From JAKOUY01 sp037045185 (GTDB lineage Bacteria; Actinomycetota; Acidimicrobiia; Acidimicrobiales; Ilumatobacteraceae), in assembly GCA_037045185.1 (NCBI GenBank), contig JBAOHQ010000004.1:868001-932000 (forward strand): 64,000 nucleotides of DNA, given 5' to 3'. Of the stretch, positions 15,971 to 26,191 are shown piece after piece; positions within the stretch are counted from its first letter, which is position 1, and each line of letters opens with the position of its first letter. The notes under the pieces were generated by a model, which worked only from the letters and a program-made list of their open reading frames with translations, made no database searches and was not told the origin of the DNA. The position numbers and the translations under genes were made by a program.

Positions 15971-18900
15971 CTACTGGGCTTGGATCAGCCGCTCCAGACG
16001 GCGGCATCCGTCGCGCCGGGCCACGTCCAGAGCCGCGGCGATGTCCGCCTGGCGGCCGAGCATCCGCCCCCGAGCCCACAGGCTGCGCACGAGCCAGGGT
16101 CCGGCACCGGTCCGGTGCATCCGTTCGACCGAACGATGGATCGCCGCCTCGGCCTGCACTGCGTCGCCGATGACGTGGTGGCCTAGGGCGATCGCCAGGT
16201 CGACGTCGCCGTAGCACAGCCCGCCACCCACGACGGCCAATTGGCAGCTGAACCCGTCGAGGCGGGTGATGAGTTCCTCGACGCCGTCGGTGACGCCGAG
16301 GAGTGCCCGGCTCGCCAGTACGCACGTGTCGAGGGGGACGGCGATCCACCGATCGGAGGCCGGGTGGAGGGCGCTGGCGTCGGTGATCCCGGGCGTGCTC
16401 TGGCCTGCCTCGGCATACCAGCGGGCCGCGGCAGTGCGGAACGCGATCCCGTAGGCCGAGTCCCGGTGGCGGTCCATCAGCTCGTACGCCTCGGCTTCCC
16501 GGTCCAGCTCGATCAGGGTTGCGGCGCGGGCGTGGTCGTGACTCATCCGCAGCGTGGGAGCTCGCCACCGCCGGACAGCGTCCTCACCGTCGTCGAGCAG
16601 CCGCAGCGCTCCGCCGAGATCACCCGACCACAGCAGCAGGGCGTGCTCGGTGAACATCATCTCCAAGTCGACGGAACGACCGCGGGTGGCAAGCGATCGA
16701 GCCGACGCCAGCCGCCTGCGGACGAGGTTGACCTCGCCGGCGTTCCACGCCACCGAGGCGGCGACGAGGTGACCGACCGCTCGAAGGCTGTGGGCCAGCG
16801 TCTCGTTGTCCGCCAGGCTGTCGAGCTCGTCGGCCCATTGGGCGACGATGCCCGTGGTCAACCAGCGCCCAGGATTCTGGATCTCGCGGACGAGACCTCG
16901 CACCAAGCCGGCATCGTCGCCGAGTCGGCGAGCGGCCTCGACCGCCGCCCCGGACATGGCGTGCAGGTTCGGCGTCGGCAGGATCCAGTAGCCGTACTCG
17001 CAGGCCGTGTCGAGCAACGCGACGCGATCGACGGAGTCGGTGTCCGGCAGCGCGGCCAGCACCTGGAGCAGGGCGTTGGTGGCGTCGACCGACAGGGAAG
17101 CGGCCTCGCCGTGCCACATCGACTGGCCGGCCAGTGCCCGTGCCGCGGCAACGGCCCTCGGTAGGTCTCCGGCCTCCAGGGCGATGCGGACGGCCGGGAG
17201 CAGCACCGCGGCGGCGTCGACGATGTTGTACAGGCGGACGTACGTGCGGCCCAGCTCGATGGTCGCGTCGAGCCGAGCGGAGGCCGTGTCCCCGGGGTCG
17301 GCATCGAGGGCCTCGATGGCGCGTTGCCAGTGCTCGACGGCCTGCTCGTCGCTGAGCTGCATCGTGGCCAGATTTGCGGCGCGCGACGGACAGCTGGTAC
17401 GCCAGCGTCGCCGTTCCGGCCGGCGCACCCAGCAGGGCATGGTGGGCGATGTACGGGATGCGCTCCTGCAGGCGGTCGTCTCCCCTGGCCACCATCGCCT
17501 CGGCCACCATGGCGTGCAGCCGGGCCCGGCGCGCCGGCCCCAGCTCGGCCACCATGGCTTCGGCCGTGATGGCGTGGGTGAAGCGGAACACGCCTGGTGA
17601 CTCGCCGGGCTCGATGAGTCCGAGGGCCGCGGCCGGCTCCAGGCCTTCGACGACGTCGATCTGCGCCATTCCCAGCACGGTGGCCAGCGTGGCGCTGTCG
17701 AAGTAGCGGCCGATCAAGCCGGCCGGAGGGAGCAGGCGCTGCGTGGCGTCCGGTAGGCGGGCCACGTGGCGGCGGACCGCGTCGTTGACCCCAGATGGCA
17801 GGCCGTCGGCCGACGCTGCCGGCAGCGAGCAGTTGGGCGATCTCGCGCACGAAGTAGGCGTTGCCGGCAGTGCGTTCCATCACCGTGTCGGCGACCGAGT
17901 CGTCGATGCCGCACGCGGACTCGCTGAGCAACCACTCGCGGACCTCGCTGGCCGACAGGCCACCGAGGTCGAGGCGGATCATGTTCGAATGACGGCTCAG
18001 CTCGGCCAGGCAATCGCGGAACTCGCCGTTCGAGGTGTCGTCGCCCTGACGGACCGTGATCACCAGCATCACCTTCGAGCGCCACAGATCACCGGCGACG
18101 AACTCGACGAGCCGAAGGCTTGCCGGGTCGGCCCACTGGAGGTCGTCGAGCACGACCATCGACGGCTTGGACGCGCCCGCCAACGAGTCACCCACCGCCT
18201 GGTGGAGTTCCAGGCGCCGGGCGCTGCGTTCCCCGGGATCGGCGGCGTCACCGCCGATTGCCAGGCTCGACAGGTAGTCGACGTTGAGAATGCCGGCGCC
18301 CTCGAGCTGGCGCATCACCTGGGACAGCGGGAAGTAGGGGGCCTGCGCAGCAGACTCGGGGCAGCGGCCCCAGGCCATCACCTCCGGCGTGATCCGCTCG
18401 ATCGCCTCCTCCACGAGGCGGGTCTTGCCCACGCCAGGGGCGCCGCCAATGACGACGACCTGACCCTCGGCGGTGGAGGCCCGCTGCCACAGCGTGGCCA
18501 GGCGTTCGAGCTCCGTGGCGCGGCCGAAGAACGGGTGACCGCTGCGCGCCGGGGACGGCGTCGCCGCCGCGGGTGTGTCGATCACGAGCGGCTCGGCCGC
18601 GGTCGTCGGTGACGTCGCCCGTTGCCGCAGCCTGCTGCGCGGGGCACGCTGCAAGCTGTCCGCCTGGGCGAGCACGTCGTGCTCCAGGTGGCGCAACTCT
18701 GGACCGAGGTCGATGCCGATCTCGTCGATCAACCGCTGACGGGCGTCGTGGATCCTCGCTCAAGGCGGCGCGCTGGTTGCCGAGCTGGTAGTCCGCCGTG
18801 GCCGCCAGGGCGTAGAGGTGCTCGTCATAGGGGTGATCGATCAGCAGCGGCTCGATGATCGCCAGCACGCCGTCGGGATGCCCAACGGTGAGCAGCGTTT

Positions 18901-19411
18901 CGGCGTGCGTGCGGCGGATGGCCAGGTAGGTCCGGTCGAGCTGCACCTGGCGCTCGTCGACCCACGCAAGTCCGGCGAACTCGGGCAGCAACGGGCCTCG
19001 CCACATCGCCCGGGCCGTGTCGGAGATGGAGACGACGTCTGCGTGGCGGCCCTCGTCCGCCGCGGTGGTGATGGCCATGGCCAGGTGATCGAGGCGGTGG
19101 ACGTCGACCGCGTCGGGGTCGATCTCCACGGCGTACCCGGCACGGCGTGACACCAGCACCGATGGCGCCGAGCCGCGGCGCCGCTCGGGTTCCAGCGCCC
19201 GCCGCAGGTTGGAGATGTAGGCCTGCAGTGAGATGTGCACACGGGCCGGTGGCTCCTCGCCCCACACCCGGTCGATGAGGACGTCGGCGCTCAGCGGTCT
19301 GCCGGCATGCAGCAGCAGCACGGCAAGCACGGCGCGCTGCTTGGGGCCACCAAGCTCCAACGGCTCGCCGCCCGCCGTGACCTCCAGGCCACCCAGCAGA
19401 CAACAATGCAC
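15971..19411 (-). CDS. SARP/AfsR-type regulator (winged helix-BTAD-ATPase), three apparent frameshifts
   Basis: About 1145 residues when joined. N-terminal OmpR-like winged helix (CLLGGLEVTAGGEPLELGGPK, LSADVLIDRVWGE), then the BTAD domain (about 100-245), an AAA ATPase with Walker A GGAPGVGKT and Walker B MVVLDDLQWAD, and a long helical TPR-like C-terminus. There is no C-terminal LuxR helix-turn-helix. Breaks at about 18754-18761, 17812-17818 and 17379-17385 are each one extra base; dropping a C gives L-R-R-I-H, G-R-S-A-D and V-A-A-A-N. Such proteins activate nearby genes in response to unknown ligands. The start is GTG. The hemerythrin gene just downstream is a possible target. Confidence 0.82.
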
Positions 19412-19481
19412 CGAACGATGCTAGTTGCGGTGCTGGTGTCGCCGTCGGGCGGTTTCCGGGTGCTGGCAGTGCCGGGTGGGG

Positions 19482-19553
19482 TGCCCCCCCAGGGACTCGA
19501 ACCCTGAACCAATGGATTAAAAGTCCACTGCTCTGCCATTGAGCTAGAGGGGC
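19482..19553 (-). tRNA. tRNA-Lys (anticodon TTT)
   Basis: A complete 72-base cloverleaf. Acceptor stem GCCCCTC pairs with GGGGGGC (one G-U). The D arm is GCTC-AATGGCA-GAGC. The anticodon loop CTTTTAA reads TTT, flanked by stem GTGGA/TCCAT. The T arm is CAGGG-TTCGAGT-CCCTG with discriminator A. The CCA end is not encoded. It lies between the regulator and the EamA gene, same strand. Confidence 0.97.
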
Positions 19554-19572
19554 TGTAACCCGCCACGCAACG

Positions 19573-20406
19573 CTATCCGGACGACACCAGGGCCAGGGCG
19601 GCGACGGAGAACACCATCCCGACCAGTTGCGACCGGCTGATCCGTTCCCGGTCGACTCCCAGCGCCAGCACCACGGTGCTCACCGGGTACATCGAGGTGA
19701 TCACGGCGACGATTGACAGCAGCTCGTGGCGGGCGGCGATGAGATAGGTGAGGTTGGCGGTCATGTCCAGCAGCCCGGAGGCCAGCACGAACGGAAGCGC
19801 CGCCCGGACCACGCGACCGCCACCTCGCCGCCGGACGGCCAACCACAACGGGATCGTCATGCTCAGCGAGGCGCACCGGGCGCCCACCAGTGGCCACATT
19901 CCGGCCTCGTGGGGGGCCTTGGACAGGAGCACGAACACCATCCCGAAACCCACACCACCCATCCCGGACAGGACCAGCTCACGCCGCCGAATCGGCGTGT
20001 GCACCACCCCGACCACGCCGCCGACCAGGGCCACGGCGATCACCGCGCAGACCATCCCGGCCCAGGCCACCGAGCCCGGGCGGTCACCGAGGATGACGCC
20101 GGTCACGACGGGTACGACGAGGCTGATCACCGCGGTGACTGGGGCCACGACGGTCATCGAGCCCTCAGCGAGGGCCGAGTAGAAGCAGATGATGGCGGCA
20201 GTGCCCGAGATCCCGGCGGAGACGCCCCAGCCGAAGCCACCGAGCGGGTCGCCGAGGATCAGCGACGCCCCCAGCACCAATGCCATGCCGGCGCACTGGC
20301 CGATGACGACGACGGCGAAGGCGTGCATCCGCCGCGTCGCGTGACCGCCGCACCAGTCGCCGACGCCGTAGACGAATGCCGAGATCGCCGCCAGGATCAC
20401 CCCCAT
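19573..20406 (-). CDS. EamA/DMT-superfamily transporter
   Basis: 277 residues with about ten predicted membrane helices in two five-helix halves (first MGVILAAISAFVYGVGDWCGGHATRR, second starting near RRRELVLSGMGGVGFGMVFVLL). This matches drug/metabolite exporters of the EamA type. Each half contains the conserved small-residue helix pattern (TAVISLVVPVVTGVILGDRP; SMYPVSTVVLALGVDRERIS). Substrates cannot be read from sequence. The start at 20406 puts the first helix at the N-terminus; upstream in-frame sequence is Pro/Arg rich and unlikely to be coding. It is 109 bases downstream of an SDR gene on the same strand. Confidence 0.82.
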   Translation of the reverse strand: MGVILAAISAFVYGVGDWCGGHATRRMHAFAVVVIGQCAGMALVLGASLILGDPLGGFGWGVSAGISGTAAIICFYSALAEGSMTVVAPVTAVISLVVPVVTGVILGDRPGSVAWAGMVCAVIAVALVGGVVGVVHTPIRRRELVLSGMGGVGFGMVFVLLSKAPHEAGMWPLVGARCASLSMTIPLWLAVRRRGGGRVVRAALPFVLASGLLDMTANLTYLIAARHELLSIVAVITSMYPVSTVVLALGVDRERISRSQLVGMVFSVAALALVSSG

Positions 20407-20515
20407 GGCCAGACCTCTGGGTGCGGTGCGAGGGCGGTACGGCGCATGGCCCGACAGTCTGCCCGGCGCCGCCACCGGTTCCGTCGGGTCCGATCGACCG
20501 ACGTGGCTCCGGCGA

Positions 20516-21308
20516 TCAGTGACGCACGGTCAGGCCACCGTCGACGAACAGCGTGGCGCCGGTGGTGAACGAGGCGGCGGGCAGGCACAGGCTGAGGATC
20601 ATCTGGGCGACCTCTTCGGGCTCGCCGTAGCGGCGCAGCGCGGTGCGCCGCCGGGCGTAGGTGGCCTTGGCGTCGGCGGGGATGTGAGAGGTCATCGCTG
20701 TGTTCACCGGTCCCGGGCAGACGCAGTTCACGGTGACGCCAAGCGGGCCGAGCTCGACTGCAAGGTTGCGGGTGAGCCCGGTGACTCCGGCCTTGCTGGC
20801 GGCGTAGGCGGCGATGCCGGCGGTGGTGACCGCTGACTCGGTGGACGCGATGTTGACCACCCGGCCGGCCGGGCTGGCGCGCAGGTACGGGACTGCCAGG
20901 CGGATCAGGCGGACGTGGGCCGTGAGGTTGACCGCCATCGTCCGCTCCCATCCCGCCTCGAACTCGGCTTCGGGTTGACCGATGCTCGTGACGGCCGCGG
21001 TGCCGGCATTGTTCACCACGATGTCGAGCCGCCCGCTCCAGGCGACGGCGGCATCGACGAGCGCGCCGAGTGAGGCGGGGTCGCCCACGTCGCACTCGAC
21101 GCCGAGGGCTGCGTCGGCGCCGTGGGCATCGCGGATCTCGGTGACGACCCGGTCGACGCCGTCGCCGCGGCAGATCGGCCACGACGACGCGGGCGCCCTC
21201 GTCGGCGAACAGATGCGCCGTGGCCCGGCCCATGCCATTGGCGGCACCGGTGACGATGGCGCAGTGGCCGGTGATCGAGCGGGACAGTGAGGTCAGCCGG
21301 GAGGTCAC
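20516..21308 (-). CDS. Short-chain dehydrogenase/reductase, one apparent frameshift
   Basis: About 263 residues when restored. Rossmann motif TGAANGMGRATA at about 19-30, NNAG, catalytic Ser near NIASTESAV, YxxxK as YAASKAG, and C-terminal GATLFVDGGLTV. The frame breaks near 21165-21173 in VVVADLP; dropping one C from CTGCCGCGGC gives D-L-P-G-D-G-V. Classical SDRs of this size oxidise or reduce alcohols and ketones with NAD(P). The GTG start at 21308 precedes SRLTSLSRSITGHCAIV. It is divergent from the DUF222-HNH gene. The substrate is unknown. Confidence 0.85.
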
Positions 21309-21353
21309 GATCGCACCGTAGATGTGTGCGAAAGAGCTTTCTCGCTCGGGGTT

Positions 21354-21369
21354 GCGAACATCAGTTCGA
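21354..21369. promoter_or_regulatory. SOS (LexA) box upstream of the DUF222-HNH gene
   Basis: GCGAAC-ATCA-GTTCGA matches the actinobacterial LexA consensus TCGAAC-N4-GTTCGA at 11 of 12 positions. It lies just upstream of a TAGAGT -10-like element (21375-21380). DUF222-HNH genes of actinobacteria often carry such a site. It predicts induction by DNA damage. Confidence 0.65.
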
Positions 21370-21489
21370 CGAGGTAGAGTGGTCATGCTTCCCCAAGCAG
21401 ATCGTCACCCAGGTGACCAGTCGAGAACCAACGTCGCAGGTGCGGACCCGGCGCTCGTCGATGCGCCTGCTATTGACCGGGGAGGTGTG

Positions 21490-22809
21490 ATGCAACCGAA
21501 TCATGGGGCCGTCGCCGAGTCCGTCGCCGAGGCCAACCGATGCTCCCACTTGCTGCCAGCGGTCTTCGCTGTGCGCCGCGGGTGCCGGGACCGATCGTTG
21601 ATCGACGCGGCCCTCGGGGCGCTTGCCGTGCTGTCCGCCATGCTCGAGGCACAGCGGCTGGTGTGTGCCGAGGCTCTGGCCGAGGTGTCGCCTCGCCCGG
21701 ATGTCGATCTCGCCGACGGGTTGCGCAGCGGCAGGCGTGACGCCGAGCGGGCGATGCAGCGTCTCGATGTGGCCCAACGGGCACCGCAGATGTGTGGCGC
21801 GCTGGGGGACGGGCGTGTCGGCGCGGCGCATCTCGACGAACTCGGGTCGTCGCTGCGCCGCCTCGACGGCCCCCAGCAGGATGGCCTGTTGGCGGAACTC
21901 CCGGCGTTGGTCGAGGTGGCGGCACAGATGACGGCGGATCAGTTCGGCAGGCGCCTCCGCCTGATCGAGCGCCACCTGCGCGCCGACGACGGTGAGGCGC
22001 TGTTCGAGCGCCAGCGGCGCGCTGTCCGCCTGCACTCGTGGGTGGGCCGCGAGGACGGGATGTACGTCTGGAAGCTGGCCGTCGACCCGCTGACCGGCCT
22101 GCGGCTCAACGCCCGGCTCAACGCGGCAACCGAGTCGATGTTCCACGGAGGGCTCGTTCCTCCCGGCGCGCCCCAGGACGGGATCGAGCGGCAGGCGTTC
22201 CTCCGGGCGCATGCGCTTGTCGGCCTGCTGGACGGGTACGCCGGTGGCGGGCGGCCAGGCCGGCCCGAGTGGGTCGTTGTCGAGGACCGCCGCGTCCCGG
22301 CCGGGGCCAGTCCAGTGGTCGATCTCGGGCTGGCGGTGGAGCTCCCCGCAACGGTGCTGTCCCGGATCCGTGCCGAGGCCGTCGAACGCGTGGTCACGCT
22401 GGACGGACCGGTCGTGGTCGGCGGACCTGGGCGTGCGAACCTCGGGCGGGCATCCCGCCTCGCCAGCGAGGATCAACGACGGCTGCTGCGGGCGCTCTAC
22501 GCCACGTGTGCGATCGACGGCTGCACCGTGCCCTTCGGGGCCTGTGTGATCCACCACGTCGTCTGGTGGCGCCACGGCGGTCGTACCGACCTGGACAACC
22601 TGGTCCCGATCTGCATCCGGCACCATCACCGCCTTCATGACGGTGGCTGGTCGGCGCGGCTCGACGAGCACCGCCAACTGCACATCCGCACGCCAAGCGG
22701 GCAGACCTTGGTCAGCGTTCCCAACCGGATCGAGCACACCGCCCAGCACACATCGGACAGCGTCGCGTCGGTGCAGGCTCGACCGCCGCCGTCAACGCCG
22801 CCCGGGTAG
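21490..22809 (+). CDS. DUF222-HNH endonuclease family protein (13E12-type)
   Basis: 439 residues. The N-terminal DUF222 region (helical, about 20-270) is followed by a C-terminal HNH motif: CAIDGC, IHHVVWWRHGG, DLDNLVPICIRHHHRLHDGGW, with zinc-type cysteines and catalytic histidines in place. These proteins occur in many copies in actinobacterial genomes and are often treated as selfish or SOS-linked nucleases; activity is rarely shown. The ATG at 21490 has GGAGG four bases upstream. An in-frame ATG at 21385, close to the -10 element, would add 35 residues. A LexA-like box lies upstream. Confidence 0.88.
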   Translation: MQPNHGAVAESVAEANRCSHLLPAVFAVRRGCRDRSLIDAALGALAVLSAMLEAQRLVCAEALAEVSPRPDVDLADGLRSGRRDAERAMQRLDVAQRAPQMCGALGDGRVGAAHLDELGSSLRRLDGPQQDGLLAELPALVEVAAQMTADQFGRRLRLIERHLRADDGEALFERQRRAVRLHSWVGREDGMYVWKLAVDPLTGLRLNARLNAATESMFHGGLVPPGAPQDGIERQAFLRAHALVGLLDGYAGGGRPGRPEWVVVEDRRVPAGASPVVDLGLAVELPATVLSRIRAEAVERVVTLDGPVVVGGPGRANLGRASRLASEDQRRLLRALYATCAIDGCTVPFGACVIHHVVWWRHGGRTDLDNLVPICIRHHHRLHDGGWSARLDEHRQLHIRTPSGQTLVSVPNRIEHTAQHTSDSVASVQARPPPSTPPG

Positions 22810-22818
22810 GGGCACCCG

Positions 22819-23769
22819 CTAGCGGGCCGGGAGCTTCCAGCCGTAGCGCTCGTCGAGGCCGGTGGCGCGCACCATGTCCAACCCGGCGGCCACGTGGGCG
22901 TCGTGCAGGGGGCGCAGCGGTTTGCGCAGGGGTCCGGCCGGCATGCCCACCGCGTTCAGCAGCGACTTGATCGGGATCGGGTTCACGGCCGAGTACGTGA
23001 AGTCCAGGATCGGCAGCATCGCCAGATACGTCTCGCGGAACACCGTGCTCTGCTGCGGGGTGTCCCACGGTGTGGACAGCGTGGCCATGCCGGCCGGGTC
23101 GAGGTTGCCGCTCATGTTGGCGGTGCCGTGCCCGCCCAGTGACATGGTGGGCACGACGAGGCCGAGGTTCGGGCTGTCGCAACACATCACCGCGCAGTCC
23201 GGGCGGCGGGCCAGGACCTGGGCGACCTGGCCGACACGGGGCGTGCTCTCCTTCAGGACGGCCATGTTGGGGTGGGCCATCAGCCGGGTGATGGCCTCCC
23301 AGTGCAGGTCGGTGCTGACACGCGGTGGGTTGTTGTAGATGCCCATCGGGAGCTCGACGGCGTCGGCGCATTCGGCGAAGTAGGCCTCGATGTCGTCGGC
23401 CGGGGCACAGATGTACGCCGGAGCGGCGAGGATGGCGCCGTCTGCCCCGGCATCGGCTGCGTGGCGAAGGTAGTCGATGGTGGCCTCGGTGCTGGGGCCG
23501 GTGCAGCCGTACCACAGCTGCAGTGGCCGGCCATCGGCGCGGGTTACCTGCATCGCAGCGGTGCGAGTGATGATGTCGCGGCGTTCCTCGGGGGTCAGCA
23601 TCGACACCTCCCCGGTGGAGCCCATGATCAGGATCGCCGAACTGCCGTGCTCGGCGTGCCACTCGATCAGGGTGCGGAAGGCGCCGTAATCGACATCGCC
23701 GTTGTCGTCGAAGGGCGTGATGAGGGCGACGAATGACCCGGTGACCCGGGGCACGCTCGGCTCGGACAT
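22819..23769 (-). CDS. Dihydrodipicolinate synthase/N-acetylneuraminate lyase family protein
   Basis: 316 residues of the DapA-type TIM barrel. The substrate-carboxylate motif is GSTGEV (about 50-55), the catalytic Tyr lies in GIYNNPPR (about 145), and the Schiff-base Lys in AVLKEST (about 175). The family adds or splits off pyruvate-type units through a lysine imine. GSTGE in place of GTTGE, and the catabolic company (kynureninase just upstream), make a lyase or aldolase in a degradative pathway likelier than lysine synthesis. The start MSEPSVP follows the kynureninase stop by 30 bases, so co-transcription is likely. Confidence 0.85.
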   Translation of the reverse strand: MSEPSVPRVTGSFVALITPFDDNGDVDYGAFRTLIEWHAEHGSSAILIMGSTGEVSMLTPEERRDIITRTAAMQVTRADGRPLQLWYGCTGPSTEATIDYLRHAADAGADGAILAAPAYICAPADDIEAYFAECADAVELPMGIYNNPPRVSTDLHWEAITRLMAHPNMAVLKESTPRVGQVAQVLARRPDCAVMCCDSPNLGLVVPTMSLGGHGTANMSGNLDPAGMATLSTPWDTPQQSTVFRETYLAMLPILDFTYSAVNPIPIKSLLNAVGMPAGPLRKPLRPLHDAHVAAGLDMVRATGLDERYGWKLPAR

Positions 23770-23799
23770 GACCGGAGCCTACTGAACCGGCGAGCCGGG

Positions 23800-25047
23800 T
23801 CAGCTCAGCGTGGCGAGGGCGTGGAGCCCGTCCCACACGTCGACGAACCGGGTCGTCAACGGCGAGCAGCCGACGCGGACGATGTCGGGCATGCGCAGAT
23901 CGGTGATCACGCCGCGGCTGGCAAGGGCCTGGACCAACTCGGCGGCGCGCGGGTGGTGCACGGCGACGTGCGCGCCACGGCGGGCCGGGTCACGCGGTGT
24001 CGAGGTGCGCAGGCCGAACTGATCGCACAGGTCGAGGGCCAACGTGGTCAGGGCTCGCCCCTTGGCGGCGATGGCAGCCATGCCGACCTCGGCGCTGAGG
24101 GCGATGCCCTCCTCGGCGGCGGCGAGGGCCAGGATCGACGGGGTCCCCAGCAGCACCCGGCGGATGTCGGGCTGTGGCGCGAAATCTGGACCCATCGTGA
24201 ACTGGTCTCGTTGGGCGAACCATCCCCAGATGGGCTGGGGTAGGTGGGCCTGCAGGTCCGTGGCGACATAGGTGAACGCCGGAGCGCCGGGGCCGCCGTT
24301 GAGGAACTTGTAGGTGCAGCCCACCGCCAACTGCACCCCGGCGGCGTGAAGGTCGATCTCCACCGCGCCGGCCGCATGCGAGAGATCCCAGATGACCAGG
24401 GCGCCGTGGGCGTGGACCCGGGCGGTGTCGGCGGCGACGTCGGCCCGCAGCGCCGAGCGGTAGTCGATGACGCTGCGCACGACGACGGCGACGTCGTCGA
24501 GGCCGCCGGTGCCGTCCACGCCGAGCCGCACCTCGTGGCCGGTGACGGCGGCGATGCCGTCGACGACGTAACGGTCGGTGGGGAACTCGCCCTCGTCAAC
24601 GACGATCACCCGGCGGTCTGGCCGCAGCGTCACCGCGGCATGCACGAGCTGATACAGGTTCACGGTGGTGGAGTCGTGGACGGCGACCTCGCCGGGGCCG
24701 GCCCCGATCAGCGGCGCCAGGCGGTCACCCACCCGCAGCGGCAGCGTGGCCCAACTGGTCGGCCCGGCCCCCCAGCTGAGGATCAGCTGCGACGCCCACT
24801 CGTGATGGACCACCTCTGCCAGCCGGGCGACGGTCCGCTTCGGCGTGCGGCCCAGCGAGTTGCCGTCCAGGTACACGAGGTGAGGATCGGCGATGACGAA
24901 CTCGTCGCGGACCTGGGCCAACGGGTCGGTCGCGTCCATCGCCTCGGCGTCGGCACGCCTTACCGCCGGGCGGGCTGCCCCGTCGGCGGCGGTGCCGGCG
25001 GCGGTGCCGGCGCCGAGTGTGGCGTCGTGGTCGTTCTCGAAAGCCAT
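23800..25047 (-). CDS. kynU: Kynureninase
   Basis: 415 residues of the fold-type I PLP hydrolase family. The N-terminal YLDGNSLGRTP, the PLP-contact region IWDLSHAAGAVEIDL, and the lysine site CTYKFLNGGPGAPAF match KynU closely. It splits kynurenine or 3-hydroxykynurenine to (hydroxy)anthranilate and alanine in tryptophan breakdown or NAD synthesis. The first 35 residues are an Ala/Gly-rich extension, so a start nearer MDATDPLAQ is possible; the ATG used has GAGAGG upstream. No other kynurenine-pathway gene is in the window. It follows the DNA ligase by nine bases. Confidence 0.9.
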   Translation of the reverse strand: MAFENDHDATLGAGTAAGTAADGAARPAVRRADAEAMDATDPLAQVRDEFVIADPHLVYLDGNSLGRTPKRTVARLAEVVHHEWASQLILSWGAGPTSWATLPLRVGDRLAPLIGAGPGEVAVHDSTTVNLYQLVHAAVTLRPDRRVIVVDEGEFPTDRYVVDGIAAVTGHEVRLGVDGTGGLDDVAVVVRSVIDYRSALRADVAADTARVHAHGALVIWDLSHAAGAVEIDLHAAGVQLAVGCTYKFLNGGPGAPAFTYVATDLQAHLPQPIWGWFAQRDQFTMGPDFAPQPDIRRVLLGTPSILALAAAEEGIALSAEVGMAAIAAKGRALTTLALDLCDQFGLRTSTPRDPARRGAHVAVHHPRAAELVQALASRGVITDLRMPDIVRVGCSPLTTRFVDVWDGLHALATLS

Positions 25048-25056
25048 GGGAACCTC

Positions 25057-26191
25057 TCAGGTCGGGGGCCGGCCGACGACGGTGTGGAACGGCACCGGGT
25101 TGGCCACCTCGAGTTGATCGTAGGTGCATGAACGCGGCTCACGATCGGGTCGCCAGCGCAGGAAGGTCGACCCGTGGCGGAACCGGCCGTTCTCCAGCTG
25201 GCCGAAGGTGACCTCGGCGACGCGCTCGATCCGCAGCGGGACCCAGGACAGGTCCTTGCCGGTGTTCCACCGGCTGAACCCGCCAGGCATCCGCTGCCCG
25301 GCGCGCGCCGACTCCTCGACGTGCTCGGCCCACTCACGCCACGGGTGGCCGTCGAGCCCGACGAGCGGGGCCAGCTCGGCCAGCAACTCGGCCCGGCGCT
25401 TCACCGTGAACGAGGCCACGACGCCGACGTGCTGAAGTGCCCCTGCCTCGTCGTACAGGCCGAGCAGCAACGAGCCAACGCCATTGCCGTCCTTGTGCAC
25501 CCGGTAGCCCGCCACCACGCAGTCGGCCGTGCGCGAGTGCTTGACCTTGATCAGCGTTCGCTTGTCCGGCGTGTAGGGGTCGGACAGGCGTTTGGCGATC
25601 ACCCCGTCCAGCCCGGCGCCCTCGAACTCGGTGAACCAGCGGTGGGCTCGATGCCGCGTCCGTGGTGGACGGACACAGGTACACCGGATCGGCGGCCGAC
25701 ACCAGGGCGCGCTCCAGCTCGGCGCGGCGCTCGGACAGCGGGGCGTCCATCAGCGAGCGATCGCCGATGGCCAGCAGATCGAAGGCGACGAACGATGCTG
25801 GGGTCTCGGCGGCCAGCCTGCGGACCCGTGACTCGGCCGGATGGATGCGTTGCTGCAGCGCGTCGAAGTCCAAGCCGCGTCCGCCGCGCTCGCCGGTGGC
25901 CGGCACGACGATCTCGCCGTCGACGACGCATCGCCGCGGCAGGTGGGCCAGCAGCGGGGCGACGAGTTCGGGGAAGTAGCGGGTGAACGGTCGCTCGTTG
26001 CGGCTGGCCAACTCGATCTCGTCGCCGTCGCGGAACACGATGCAGCGGAACCCGTCCCACTTCGGTTCGTACAGCCAGCCTCCCGCCGGGGCGGCCGACC
26101 CCTGCGGGTCGTCGAGCCCGGGGATACTGGGGGTCAGCTTGGCCAGCATCGGGGCGATCGGCGGTTGGACGGGAAGGGTTCCTACGGTCAC
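25057..26191 (-). CDS. ATP-dependent DNA ligase (LigC-type), one apparent frameshift
   Basis: About 377 residues. The nucleotidyl-transfer motif EPKWDGFR (Lys at about 44) is followed by motif III DGEIVV and FVAFDLLAIG. After the break come the motif-IV/V region (LDGVIAKR, LIKVKH) and an OB-fold C-terminus. The size fits the short LigC type linked to end joining and excision repair, not the replicative NAD-dependent LigA. The break near 25653-25659 is one extra base; dropping C from GACGCGGC restores T-T-D-G-H-R-A-H-R-W-F. The GTG start overlaps the MFS stop by four bases, an unusual coupling. Confidence 0.85.
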
